Below are positions 1 to 7,151 of a DNA stretch of 24,143 bases, in pieces. This stretch comes from an uncultured Azohydromonas sp. (GTDB lineage Bacteria > Pseudomonadota > Gammaproteobacteria > Burkholderiales > Burkholderiaceae_C): contig NZ_CALAOH010000131.1 of assembly GCF_937926365.1 (NCBI RefSeq), forward strand, positions 1 to 24,143, written 5' to 3'. Numbering within the stretch: position 1 is the first letter of the stretch; every line of letters starts with the position of its first letter. A program made the translations under genes and the position numbers. The notes under the pieces were generated by a model. That model searched no databases. It was given only the letters and a program-made list of their open reading frames with translations, and was not told the DNA's origin.

Positions 1-127
1 CGGCGATCTCGTCGAAGGGATTCATGCTCATCTTCACGCCGGCGAGGTCCATGCCGGAGCCGTCGCTCTTCACGCGGACCTTGACGTTGTAGTCCACCAC
101 CCGTTTCACGGGCACCAAAATTCTCAT
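1..127 (-). CDS. etfB: Electron transfer flavoprotein subunit beta, N-terminal part (cut by window edge)
   Basis: The first 42 codons are visible and begin MRILVPVKRVVDYNVKVRV, ending near SMNPFDEIA. This is the highly conserved N-terminus of EtfB, the AMP-binding subunit of the soluble flavoprotein that takes electrons from acyl-CoA dehydrogenases and passes them to ETF:quinone oxidoreductase. The start is well supported: AGGAG lies 6 bases upstream of the ATG. The ATG overlaps the TGA of the upstream CitE-like gene by four bases (ATGA), so translation is probably coupled. The acyl-CoA dehydrogenase two genes upstream is an obvious electron donor. etfA is expected just beyond the left edge but cannot be seen. 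The family call is firm; whether this is the housekeeping copy or a pathway-specific one is unknown. Confidence 0.93.
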   Translation of the reverse strand, partial: MRILVPVKRVVDYNVKVRVKSDGSGMDLAGVKMSMNPFDEIA

Positions 128-975
128 GGGAAGCTCCTGAAATAGGGATTCATGCTGATCATCGACAAGGACCGAGTTCCCGTCTGCGACATGAGCAGGC
201 GCGTGGCCCGGTCTATGACAGGCGCATCCACCATCTGCCCATTCATCTGAAACGCGCCGTTGCCCGAGGCCGCTGCGGCTGCGACCACGGAGCGGGCCCA
301 GGCCAACTCGTCCTGCGAGGGCTGGAAGCAGGCGTTCACGGCGTTGACCTGTGCCGGATGAATGCACAGCTTGGCGCCAAATCCCGCCCTGCGGCTGCAT
401 CGCGCGTCCTGTTCGACCACGGCGATATCCGCGACCTGGAGCGTGACACCGGCCACCGGCGCTTCGATGCCAGCCAGTCGCGAAGCAAGGACCAGCTCCT
501 GGCTGTAGGCAGAAAGGCTGGAGTCGTCGCCGCTGATGCCCAGGTCCAGCCGCAGGTCCACCGACCCCAATACCAGGCGCTGCACGCCGGGCACGCCCGC
601 CAGCCGCCGCGCCATGGCCACGCCCTGGGCCGATTCGATGATGGGCAGCAGGGCGGCGCCCACGGCCTTGTGAATGCACATCAGATCGGTGGCCCGCTGT
701 GCCTTGGGAATCATGATGCTCGGTGCACCGGCGCGGCGGCACATTGCCAGATCGGCCGCGAACCAGGGCGTGTCCACGCCGTTGACGCGAACGGCCGCCG
801 GGCGCCCGTCCATCAGCCACTTGCAGGCACTTTCGCGGGCGCGCGCCTTGTTCGGGGGCGATACGGCATCCTCCAGGTCGATGACCACGCAATCGGCGCC
901 AGAGGCGGCGGCCTTCTGGAAGCGCTCCGGCCGGTCGCCGGGGACAAAGAGGTACGAACGGCAGCTCAGGCTCAC
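124..975 (-). CDS. CitE-like HpcH/HpaI-family CoA-ester lyase (citramalyl/malyl-CoA lyase type)
   Basis: A 283-residue TIM-barrel lyase of the citrate lyase beta/CitE family. Visible hallmarks are RSYLFVPGDRPERF at the N-terminus, VIDLEDAV (31-38), the CoA/carboxylate-contacting RVNG (63-66), the metal ligands Glu in IIESAQG (Glu114) and Asp in LGSVDLR (Asp140), and LCIHPAQV (203-210). Stand-alone CitE-like proteins cleave or form malyl-, citramalyl- or methylmalyl-CoA, giving acetyl- or propionyl-CoA plus a 2-oxo acid. The start is a GTG preceded by GGGAG, and the gene lies 33 bases after the acyl-CoA dehydrogenase. About 20 C-terminal residues extend past the usual family end. A MaoC-type hydratase and an acyl-CoA dehydrogenase lie just upstream, which favours the lyase step of a C4-C6 dicarboxylyl-CoA pathway. 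The exact substrate cannot be read from the sequence. Confidence 0.88.
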   Translation of the reverse strand: MSLSCRSYLFVPGDRPERFQKAAASGADCVVIDLEDAVSPPNKARARESACKWLMDGRPAAVRVNGVDTPWFAADLAMCRRAGAPSIMIPKAQRATDLMCIHKAVGAALLPIIESAQGVAMARRLAGVPGVQRLVLGSVDLRLDLGISGDDSSLSAYSQELVLASRLAGIEAPVAGVTLQVADIAVVEQDARCSRRAGFGAKLCIHPAQVNAVNACFQPSQDELAWARSVVAAAAASGNGAFQMNGQMVDAPVIDRATRLLMSQTGTRSLSMISMNPYFRSFP

Positions 976-1008
976 GGTGCGCTCCCGGTGACAGGTGATG
1001 CGGCCATG

Positions 1009-2175
1009 TCAGAACGACCGCGGCAGACCCAGCACATGTTCCGCCACGTTCGCCAGGATCAGGTTGGTCGAGACCGGCGCCACCTGGTACAGCCGGGTCT
1101 CGCGGAACTTGCGCTCCACGTCGTATTCGCAGGCGAAGCCGAAGCCGCCGTAGGTCTGCAGGCAGACATTGGCCGCCTCCCAGCTCGCCTTGGCCGCCAG
1201 GTACTTGGCCATGTTGGCCTCGGCGCCCGCGCTCTCGCGTGCGTCGATCCTCGCGCAGGCCTTCCAGCGCATCAGGTTGGCTGCTTCGAGCTCGATGAAG
1301 GCCTCCGCGATCGGAAACTGGATGCCCTGGTTCTGCCCGATCTTGCGGCCGAACACCACGCGCTCGTTGGCGTACTGGGTAGCCTTGTCGATGAACCAGT
1401 AGCCGTCGCCGATGCATTCGGCCGCAATCAGGGTGCGCTCGGCGTTCAAGCCATCGAGGATGGTTCTAAAGCCCTTCCCCTCCTCGCCCAGCAGGCTGTC
1501 CTCGGGCAGCTCCAGCTCGTCGAAGAAGAGCTCGTTGGTTTCGTGGTTGACCATGTTGGCGATGGGATGCACGGTGAGCCCGTGGCCCAGCGCCTGCTGC
1601 AAATCCACCAGGAAGCAGCTCAGGCCTTCGGTGCGTTTCTGCACCTCGGCCAGCGGCGTGGTGCGCGCCAGCAGGATCATGAGGTCGCTGTGCTGAACAC
1701 GCGAGATCCACACCTTCTGTCCGTTGACCACCCAACGGCCATCCTTCTTCACCGCGGTGGTCTTCAGCCGGGTGGTGTCGCTGCCGGTCGTGGGCTCGGT
1801 GACGCCCATGGACTGCACGCGCAGCTCGCCCGCGGCGATCCTTGGCAGGTAGCGGTCCTTCTGCGCCGCGGAGCCGCTGCGCACGATGGCGTTCATCACG
1901 TACATCTGCCCATGGCAGGCGCCGGAGTTCCCGCCCGAGCGGTTGATCTCCTCCATGATCACGGAGGCCTCCGCCATGGACAGGCCCGAGCCGCCGTACT
2001 CCTGCGGGACCAGGGCCGCGAGCCAGCCCGCCTTGGCCAAGGCCTGGACGAAGGCTTCCGGATAGGCCCGTTCCTCGTCCACCTTGCGGTGGTACTCCGG
2101 AGGAAACTCGGCACAAAGCGCGCGCACCGCGTCCCGGATTTCCTCATACGGATCGGGGGATGTGTTGAAGGTCAT
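1009..2175 (-). CDS. Acyl-CoA dehydrogenase
   Basis: A 388-residue FAD-dependent acyl-CoA dehydrogenase of normal length. The ATG at 2175 is chosen over the longer open frame because GAGGTG precedes it and MTFNTSPDPYEEIRDAV fits the family start. The order is helical N-domain, beta-domain with GVTEPTTGSDT (124-134) and KVWIS (154-158), then helical C-domain with the FAD-contacting RVVFGRKIGQNQ and QTYGGFGF. The usual catalytic Glu near the C-terminus (as in YEGTSE) is replaced: the segment reads LYQVAPVSTN, with Ala at 366. Glu246 in LNAERTL sits where isovaleryl- and long-chain acyl-CoA dehydrogenases carry their base, so the enzyme is probably active. It would oxidise the CoA ester made by the CoA-transferase and reduce ETF (etfB lies two genes downstream). 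Substrate unknown; branched or carboxylated acyl-CoA is plausible. Confidence 0.93.
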   Translation of the reverse strand: MTFNTSPDPYEEIRDAVRALCAEFPPEYHRKVDEERAYPEAFVQALAKAGWLAALVPQEYGGSGLSMAEASVIMEEINRSGGNSGACHGQMYVMNAIVRSGSAAQKDRYLPRIAAGELRVQSMGVTEPTTGSDTTRLKTTAVKKDGRWVVNGQKVWISRVQHSDLMILLARTTPLAEVQKRTEGLSCFLVDLQQALGHGLTVHPIANMVNHETNELFFDELELPEDSLLGEEGKGFRTILDGLNAERTLIAAECIGDGYWFIDKATQYANERVVFGRKIGQNQGIQFPIAEAFIELEAANLMRWKACARIDARESAGAEANMAKYLAAKASWEAANVCLQTYGGFGFACEYDVERKFRETRLYQVAPVSTNLILANVAEHVLGLPRSF

Positions 2176-2198
2176 GGATTCACCTCGTTGGTAAGCAA

Positions 2199-3038
2199 TC
2201 AGCGCGCGGTCGCGCTCATGGCCAGGTGGCCGGAGCCATTGCGCGCCCACAGCGACACCGCCCCGTCGCGAGCCTCCGCGCACAGCGTCACGGTGTCGAA
2301 ATCGAACAGCGGGCGCACGGCCCTGAACTCGAAGTAGCGGACCGGGCCCGTGTTCGCCATGCGTTCCAGCAGTCCCGCAAGCAACGTGGCCACCAGCGGA
2401 CCATGGACCACCAGGCCCGGGTAGCCTTCCACGCCGGTCGCATAGTCACGGTCGTAGTGGATGCGATGGCCGTTGAAGGTCAGCGCCGAGTACCGGAACA
2501 GCAAGGGCGTGTTGAGCGGCACCGTCTCGCACAGCGCCGCCTCGGCCGCCAGGATGGGTTTGGACTCTGCGCCGGGCTTCGCGGCCTCGCGATAGACGAT
2601 GTCCTGCCATTCCGTGATGCACGGCTGTCCATCGGCCTCGATCTCGTGCCTCACGGTGACGAACACGAGCGGACCGGAGCAGCCGTCCTTGGCCTTGACG
2701 TCGGCAATGGTCGATTCGCGGCGCAGCGGCTCGCCGATGCGGGGCGCGCGATGCAACGCAAGACGGCCCGCGGCCCACATGCGCCGCGGCAGCGGCACCG
2801 GGGGCAGGAAGTGACCGCGGGCGGGATGCCCGTCAAGGCCAAGCTCGCTGCCGTCCGCAATGGAGGGGAAGCACAGCCAATGCCACAGCAGCGGCAATTC
2901 CTCGGCCTGTGCCGGCACACGGTGGCCGCGGCTGAGCGCAGCGGCCATCTGGCGCGCCGCCATGGGGCGCACACTGTCGGCGGCATGCGCCTGCCGGCCG
3001 ATCCATTGGCGCAGATAGGACAGATCGATTGAGGTCAT
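2199..3038 (-). CDS. MaoC/FAS1-like dehydratase, mesaconyl-C4-CoA (3-methylfumaryl-CoA) hydratase type
   Basis: A 279-residue double-hotdog protein. Its C-terminal half carries the hydratase signature FRYSALTFNGHRIHYDRDYA (181-200), followed by EGYPGLVVHGPL. This pattern is typical of mesaconyl-C4-CoA hydratase/HTD2-like proteins, which hydrate unsaturated dicarboxylyl-CoA esters to citramalyl-CoA-type products. The ATG at 3038 (MTSIDLSYLRQWIG) is preferred because homologues usually begin close to the LRxWIG segment. A second in-frame ATG at 3059 has no clear ribosome site, and neither site is strong. The gene ends 23 bases before the acyl-CoA dehydrogenase and two genes before the CitE-like lyase. 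The three would make an oxidise-hydrate-cleave module. The family call is good; the precise substrate is inference. Confidence 0.88.
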   Translation of the reverse strand: MTSIDLSYLRQWIGRQAHAADSVRPMAARQMAAALSRGHRVPAQAEELPLLWHWLCFPSIADGSELGLDGHPARGHFLPPVPLPRRMWAAGRLALHRAPRIGEPLRRESTIADVKAKDGCSGPLVFVTVRHEIEADGQPCITEWQDIVYREAAKPGAESKPILAAEAALCETVPLNTPLLFRYSALTFNGHRIHYDRDYATGVEGYPGLVVHGPLVATLLAGLLERMANTGPVRYFEFRAVRPLFDFDTVTLCAEARDGAVSLWARNGSGHLAMSATAR

Positions 3039-3173
3039 AGTGGTCCCGTTGGACTGCATTTGTCGAGGCGAAGGCGGCCCTGCCGCCGACGGTTGCGGCA
3101 GCGCAGCGCTTGAACCTGGGGACAGGCGTGAAGAGGGAAGTTTTGTTTTACTGGCCCCTGGGGCCTGCGCGCA

Positions 3174-4508
3174 TCAAGAGCCTTGACGCGGTTTAAAAAA
3201 CATCAGCAGCAAAATCGAGGCAAGCAGTTCGAAAGCAGCCACGACGTACAGCCCGGCAGCGAGGCTCCCGGTACTGGCCTTCAAGCTTCCCATGAGAGAC
3301 GGGGCAACGAAACCTGCCAGATTTCCGATCGAGTTGATAAGCGCGATGCCCGCGGCGGCCGCCGTTCCTGCCAGGAAGGAGGTCGGTATGGACCAGAACA
3401 CGGGAAATGCCGCCAGGATGCCAATGGCTGCCAAGCTCAACGCTGCCAGTGCCGCGGTCGGATTGCCCAGCGTGGCGCCCGTCAGCGAAAGGCCAATGGA
3501 GGCGACCAGCGTTGCCGCCGCACAGTGCAGCCGGCGCTCGCCTCGCTTGTCCGAGTGCATCCCGTTGAACACCATTGCCAGGGTGCCCAGGATGAAAGGC
3601 ACTGCGGACACCAGCCCGATATTCATCGTCCCGACCACACCGATATCCTTGACAATGGTCGGTGTCCAGAATGCGATGGTGGCGTTTCCACTCACGACAC
3701 AGAAGTAAACTGCCGTACAAAGCCAAAGGCGGGGGCTTTTCAAGGCGTGCAACAGTTTTTCCTCTTTCTGCATGCGCGTGTCTTCACGCGCAATGTCGTC
3801 GGTCAGCGCTTTCTGCTCCTGCAGTGAAAGCCACTTCGCTTGCCGTGGGAAGTCGGGGAGATAACGCAAGACAGCGAGGCCGGCGATCACGGACGGAATT
3901 CCTTCAATCAGGAAAAGCCACTGCCAGTTCTTGTACGGCGCAACGCCGTCCATGGAACTCATGATGAATCCTGCCAAGGGGCTGCCAATGATGCCCGCGA
4001 TGGCAAAAGACGTCATGAAAAGTCCGTTGATTCGCCCCCGCCGGCTTGCTGGCACCCAGTACGTGAGGTACAGCATGACGCCGGGGAAGAAACCTGCTTC
4101 AAAGGCGCCGAGCAGGAATCGAAGAATGTAGAAGGATGTCGGTGTGGAGACATGCATCATGGCGATGGATGTCAGGCCCCACAAAATCGTGATTCGAGCC
4201 AGCGTCTTGCGGGCTCCAATTTTCTGCAGGTACAGGTTGCTGGGCACTTCGAAGAAGAAGTAGCCCAGAAAGAATATGCCCGCACCCAGCCCATAAACTG
4301 CTTCGCTGAACTGCAGGTCACTGAGCATCGAGAGCTTCGCAAACCCGACATTGACCCGGTCAATCCATGCCAGGAGGAAAAGCAGGACCAGGAATGGAAT
4401 CAGGCGCCACGAAACCTTGGAATGGATCTTTTGAATGTCCACCGCAGAATGGAGTGATGGCTGGCCCGCTCCTGCAAGCGGAGGGGTCAAGGGAGAAGTT
4501 GCTTGCAT
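3174..4508 (-). CDS. MFS transporter, anion:cation symporter (ACS) type
   Basis: A 444-residue inner-membrane protein with about 12 hydrophobic segments and a cytoplasmic N-terminal tail of about 35 residues. Diagnostic pieces are AWIDRVNVGFAKL after the first membrane span, FFFEVPSN followed by the loop motif GARKTLARI, and a charged central loop (about residues 220-250). This is the ACS branch of the major facilitator superfamily, which imports organic anions such as tartrate, phthalate, hexuronates or other carboxylates with protons. It probably imports the substrate of the cluster. No strong ribosome site precedes the ATG, but no better start exists. It is flanked by gaps of 307 and about 135 bases in an otherwise tightly packed run. 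Its base composition is visibly lower in GC (sample 4081-4140: 32 of 60) than neighbouring genes. Confidence 0.93.
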   Translation of the reverse strand: MQATSPLTPPLAGAGQPSLHSAVDIQKIHSKVSWRLIPFLVLLFLLAWIDRVNVGFAKLSMLSDLQFSEAVYGLGAGIFFLGYFFFEVPSNLYLQKIGARKTLARITILWGLTSIAMMHVSTPTSFYILRFLLGAFEAGFFPGVMLYLTYWVPASRRGRINGLFMTSFAIAGIIGSPLAGFIMSSMDGVAPYKNWQWLFLIEGIPSVIAGLAVLRYLPDFPRQAKWLSLQEQKALTDDIAREDTRMQKEEKLLHALKSPRLWLCTAVYFCVVSGNATIAFWTPTIVKDIGVVGTMNIGLVSAVPFILGTLAMVFNGMHSDKRGERRLHCAAATLVASIGLSLTGATLGNPTAALAALSLAAIGILAAFPVFWSIPTSFLAGTAAAAGIALINSIGNLAGFVAPSLMGSLKASTGSLAAGLYVVAAFELLASILLLMFFKPRQGS

Positions 4509-4815
4509 GGCAGTACGCGTAGTGGGTGGATCGTTACCGAGCCAAGGGCTCGGCGCTATGCCGCAGTCACACCGTCGGCAGTGACATCTGCGGTCTTGGG
4601 GTCACGGTCGTGCCGCGTGGTGCGGGGCGCGGCAATACCGGACACGCCGCGCTGGCGCGGACGCGTGGGTCGTGAAGAGCGCAACTTCCTGCAGTTGCGC
4701 CGGTTGGTGGTCGTTCAGTACCGCGTTTCAGGAGCACGCGCAGCGGGGCGCCACAGGTTGCGCACCCGTGGCAACAACCCAACGCAAATCTCCGGCGGGC
4801 TCGCCCGGGAGATGG
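4509..4815 (-). promoter_or_regulatory. Intergenic region with two inverted repeats upstream of the MFS gene
   Basis: No convincing gene lies in these 307 bases. Two dyads are visible. One is GTCAC at 4566-4570 with GTGAC at 4581-4585 (10-base spacer). The other is a perfect 7-base stem, CCGAGCC at 4537-4543 with GGCTCGG at 4547-4553 (3-base loop), about 30 bases upstream of the MFS start. Neither is followed by a T-run on the minus strand, so a classical terminator is unlikely. An operator or 5'-leader structure for the transporter is possible. No promoter boxes stood out. Confidence 0.35.
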
Positions 4816-6213
4816 TCAATCAGGCAACGGGGTGGGCGGGGCCATGGGACGAACGGCGGTGAGCTCCGCGAGGCGGGCCACGTCGTCCATCCCTTCAAGG
4901 CCACGGAGGGCTGTCGCCAGCATGCGGACCTGGGCCCCGGGCAGCGGCTCGCGTGCAGCTGCACAGCAGCGCTCGAACTTCGTGTCCTGCTCATGACGGT
5001 TCAGCGGCCGCTGCGGGCTCCCGAACAGGTGATCGATGTGCAGTTCAACTTGCCTGCCATCCTTGAGTCGTACCGCGACCTGTTGTGGACCGCCGATGGC
5101 GTTGGGATCCGGATGGCCGTTGTCCAGGACGCGAACGCGCCGCGCAAGATCGAGCCTTTGCGGATCGACCAACGCCTGGTCGTCAAAGTCTTCGAGGCAT
5201 ACGCCACCCGTCAGCAAAGCTGTCGCGACGGTGTAAGCCATGCACAAGCGCGCGTAGCCAGGCTCCATGCCGTGAACGGCGGGCCGCCCGACGAGCCGAA
5301 CCACCAGCGCCGATGCGAGCACCCTGACCTCCTCGACGTCGTCCGCGCGGAAGCCGTGTTCGCGCATGAGGCGCAACACGCCATCGATACCGCCATGGGT
5401 GGCGCGTCCGGTGGGCCAGGGCTTGTGGCTCATGCGGGTGATCTGGAACACACGCCCCATGTCGGGCTCGACGGCCTTCCAGTCCGACTGACCGAAGTCG
5501 TACAACGCGAAGTACCCGAACGTCCCTTCCAGAAAGTCCCGCGGCCCCGGGAATCCCTGCGCGGCCAGTTCGAAAGCCGTGACAGCGGCTCGTGCGTTGA
5601 GGCCGACCTGCATGCTCACGGCAGGACTGCCTTCGACATGCGCCTGCATGGTTCCGGAAAGGTGGCTGTAAGCCAGGCCCAGGGCGCTTGTCGTCCGCGC
5701 CGCGTCCAGGCGGCCGAGCTTGGCCAGGGCCGCGGTAGCGCCCAGGCAGCCGCACATGGCGGGCCGGAAGAAGCGCATCGGGGCCCGCTGCGCCAGGGCG
5801 ACGTGGATGGCCACGTCCAGACCCAAGGTGATGGCCGTGATCAAGTCGCGCCCGCTCACGCCGCCATGGGCTTGTGCGTAGCCCATGCAGGCCGGCAGCA
5901 GCGAAGCCATGGCGTGCACGACCGCCGCGTCGTGGATGCAATCGAACTCCTGGTTGAACACCTGGTAGGCATTCATGAGCACCGCCTGCGGCCAAGGCTG
6001 CGTCTCGCCGGATCCCCAGACGGTTGCACCGGATCCCGTGCCCAGCGCCTGCATGGCCTGCCGAACCTGCGTCATGCGAGGATGGCGCGAGCCCGCGATG
6101 CCGACTCCAAACGCGTCGAGGATGAAGACCTTGGCCGCCTCGACGGCGGCTGAAGGAAGAGAGTCGAAGTCGTGGCTCACGAGGTGGGCCACCAGGCGAT
6201 CGGCCGCGTTCAT
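4816..6213 (-). CDS. MmgE/PrpD family protein
   Basis: A 465-residue protein of the MmgE/PrpD fold, close to the usual family length (about 450-480). The N-terminal helical domain contains ILDAFGVGIAGS (31-42) and QEFDCIHDAAVVHAMASLLPA, with Asp91, His94 and His100 in the family active-site region. The C-terminal domain contains KPWPTGRATHGGIDG, which corresponds to the conserved K-x-(Y/W)P...H stretch. Known members include 2-methylcitrate dehydratase, cis-aconitate decarboxylase and iminodisuccinate epimerase, all acting on small di- or tricarboxylates. Its start overlaps the stop of the upstream PuuE-like gene (ATGA) and has a strong AGGAGG, so the two are co-translated. The reaction here is unknown. 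Isomerising, dehydrating or decarboxylating a dicarboxylate intermediate would fit the context. Confidence 0.9.
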   Translation of the reverse strand: MNAADRLVAHLVSHDFDSLPSAAVEAAKVFILDAFGVGIAGSRHPRMTQVRQAMQALGTGSGATVWGSGETQPWPQAVLMNAYQVFNQEFDCIHDAAVVHAMASLLPACMGYAQAHGGVSGRDLITAITLGLDVAIHVALAQRAPMRFFRPAMCGCLGATAALAKLGRLDAARTTSALGLAYSHLSGTMQAHVEGSPAVSMQVGLNARAAVTAFELAAQGFPGPRDFLEGTFGYFALYDFGQSDWKAVEPDMGRVFQITRMSHKPWPTGRATHGGIDGVLRLMREHGFRADDVEEVRVLASALVVRLVGRPAVHGMEPGYARLCMAYTVATALLTGGVCLEDFDDQALVDPQRLDLARRVRVLDNGHPDPNAIGGPQQVAVRLKDGRQVELHIDHLFGSPQRPLNRHEQDTKFERCCAAAREPLPGAQVRMLATALRGLEGMDDVARLAELTAVRPMAPPTPLPD

Positions 6214-7121
6214 GCTGCCTCCTGTTCAGAGTCCAGCGATGTGGCTGGAACAGGGTCCTGCTCGCGGTACCAGTTGGCGATGTCGCTGCCGGTGACGAAG
6301 CGCACCAGAGGGGAAGCCAACAGCCTGTCCAGCGCGGCCTCCAGATCACCGAAACGATGCGGCACCCCCATGAGGTGCGGATGCAACCCCAGGGTCAGCA
6401 CGCGCGGCTGTTGATCGGCCTGCGCCTCGCGTTCGAAGAGATCGAGCGTGCGTTTCACGCGACTGAAGAATTCCGTCGAGGGCTGCTTCTCGACCGCGCA
6501 GATCACCGAGTCGTTGAGCTCCAGGGTGTAGGGCAGGGACAGCAACGGGCCCGAGGCCGTGGACATCCAGCATGGCAGGTCGTCGAGGCACCAGTCGAAG
6601 ACGTACTCCACGCCGGCGGCACGCAGATGCTCCAGGGTCTGCCCGGTTTCGCGCAGCCCCGGCGACAGCCAGCCCGCCGGGCGGCATCCGGTGAAGGCGC
6701 CGAGCTTGTCGAGAGCCGCGGCAATCGTCTCCGCCTCGCTGGACGCGGTGTGCAGGCTGCGCTGGTGCATCCCGTGGCCGATGAACTCCCAACCCGCTTC
6801 CAGCATCGCTTCCGCGGCACGCGGGTACACGTCCAGGACGGAAGCGTTGCAACTCGTCGAGGCCGGCAGTGAGCGCGAACGCAGCGCCCTGACCATGCGG
6901 GGCAGGCCGCAGCGCATGCCGTACTCGACCCACGCGAAGTTCGGAATGTCGGGCAGGCTCTCCTTTCCGTGGGGCGGGGTCAGGATGGTGCGCGGCATCG
7001 GCTCGTCAAACGGCCAATGCTCGACGTTCACGACGACATGCACCAGGATCAGCGCGCCATCCAGCGGCGCCAGACGTGCCCGGTCGTGGAAATACTCGTA
7101 GGGCACCCTAGGGTTGCTCAT
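6210..7121 (-). CDS. PuuE/imidase-like polysaccharide-deacetylase-fold hydrolase
   Basis: A 303-residue NodB-fold protein of the PuuE branch. The usual chitin-deacetylase TFDD motif is replaced by VNVEHW (32-37), and the HxxxH motif is replaced by GHGMHQ (115-120). Also present are GWLSPG (150-155), FDWCLDDLP and LHPHLMG (246-252). Members of this branch open cyclic amides: metal-independent allantoinase (PuuE) and the cyclic imide hydrolase (imidase) described from Pseudomonas putida. It is not a sugar deacetylase in the ordinary sense. A ribosome site (AAGGAAGAG) precedes the ATG. The gene lies 30 bases after the crotonase and overlaps the PrpD gene. Pairing with an amidase-signature enzyme in the same operon suits imide or hydantoin-like ring opening. 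No ureidoglycolate or other urate genes are nearby, so allantoin is less likely. Confidence 0.82.
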   Translation of the reverse strand: MSNPRVPYEYFHDRARLAPLDGALILVHVVVNVEHWPFDEPMPRTILTPPHGKESLPDIPNFAWVEYGMRCGLPRMVRALRSRSLPASTSCNASVLDVYPRAAEAMLEAGWEFIGHGMHQRSLHTASSEAETIAAALDKLGAFTGCRPAGWLSPGLRETGQTLEHLRAAGVEYVFDWCLDDLPCWMSTASGPLLSLPYTLELNDSVICAVEKQPSTEFFSRVKRTLDLFEREAQADQQPRVLTLGLHPHLMGVPHRFGDLEAALDRLLASPLVRFVTGSDIANWYREQDPVPATSLDSEQEAA

Positions 7122-7151
7122 GGGGGGCTCTCTTCCTTGAAGAGGTGAGGG

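Noticed and set aside
358..2337. Long open frame on the plus strand (over 650 codons)
   Set aside because: It lies opposite the CitE-like, acyl-CoA dehydrogenase and MaoC genes, is rich in Arg/His/Gly/Gln and shows no family motif; it is a GC-rich antisense frame.
4509..4815. Small ORFs in the 307-base gap before the MFS gene
   Set aside because: Frames on either strand have no ribosome site, no domain and low-complexity antisense-like composition.
4672..6153. 493-codon plus-strand open frame opposite the PrpD gene
   Set aside because: No recognisable domain; the minus strand encodes a clear MmgE/PrpD protein with good ribosome site and overlap.
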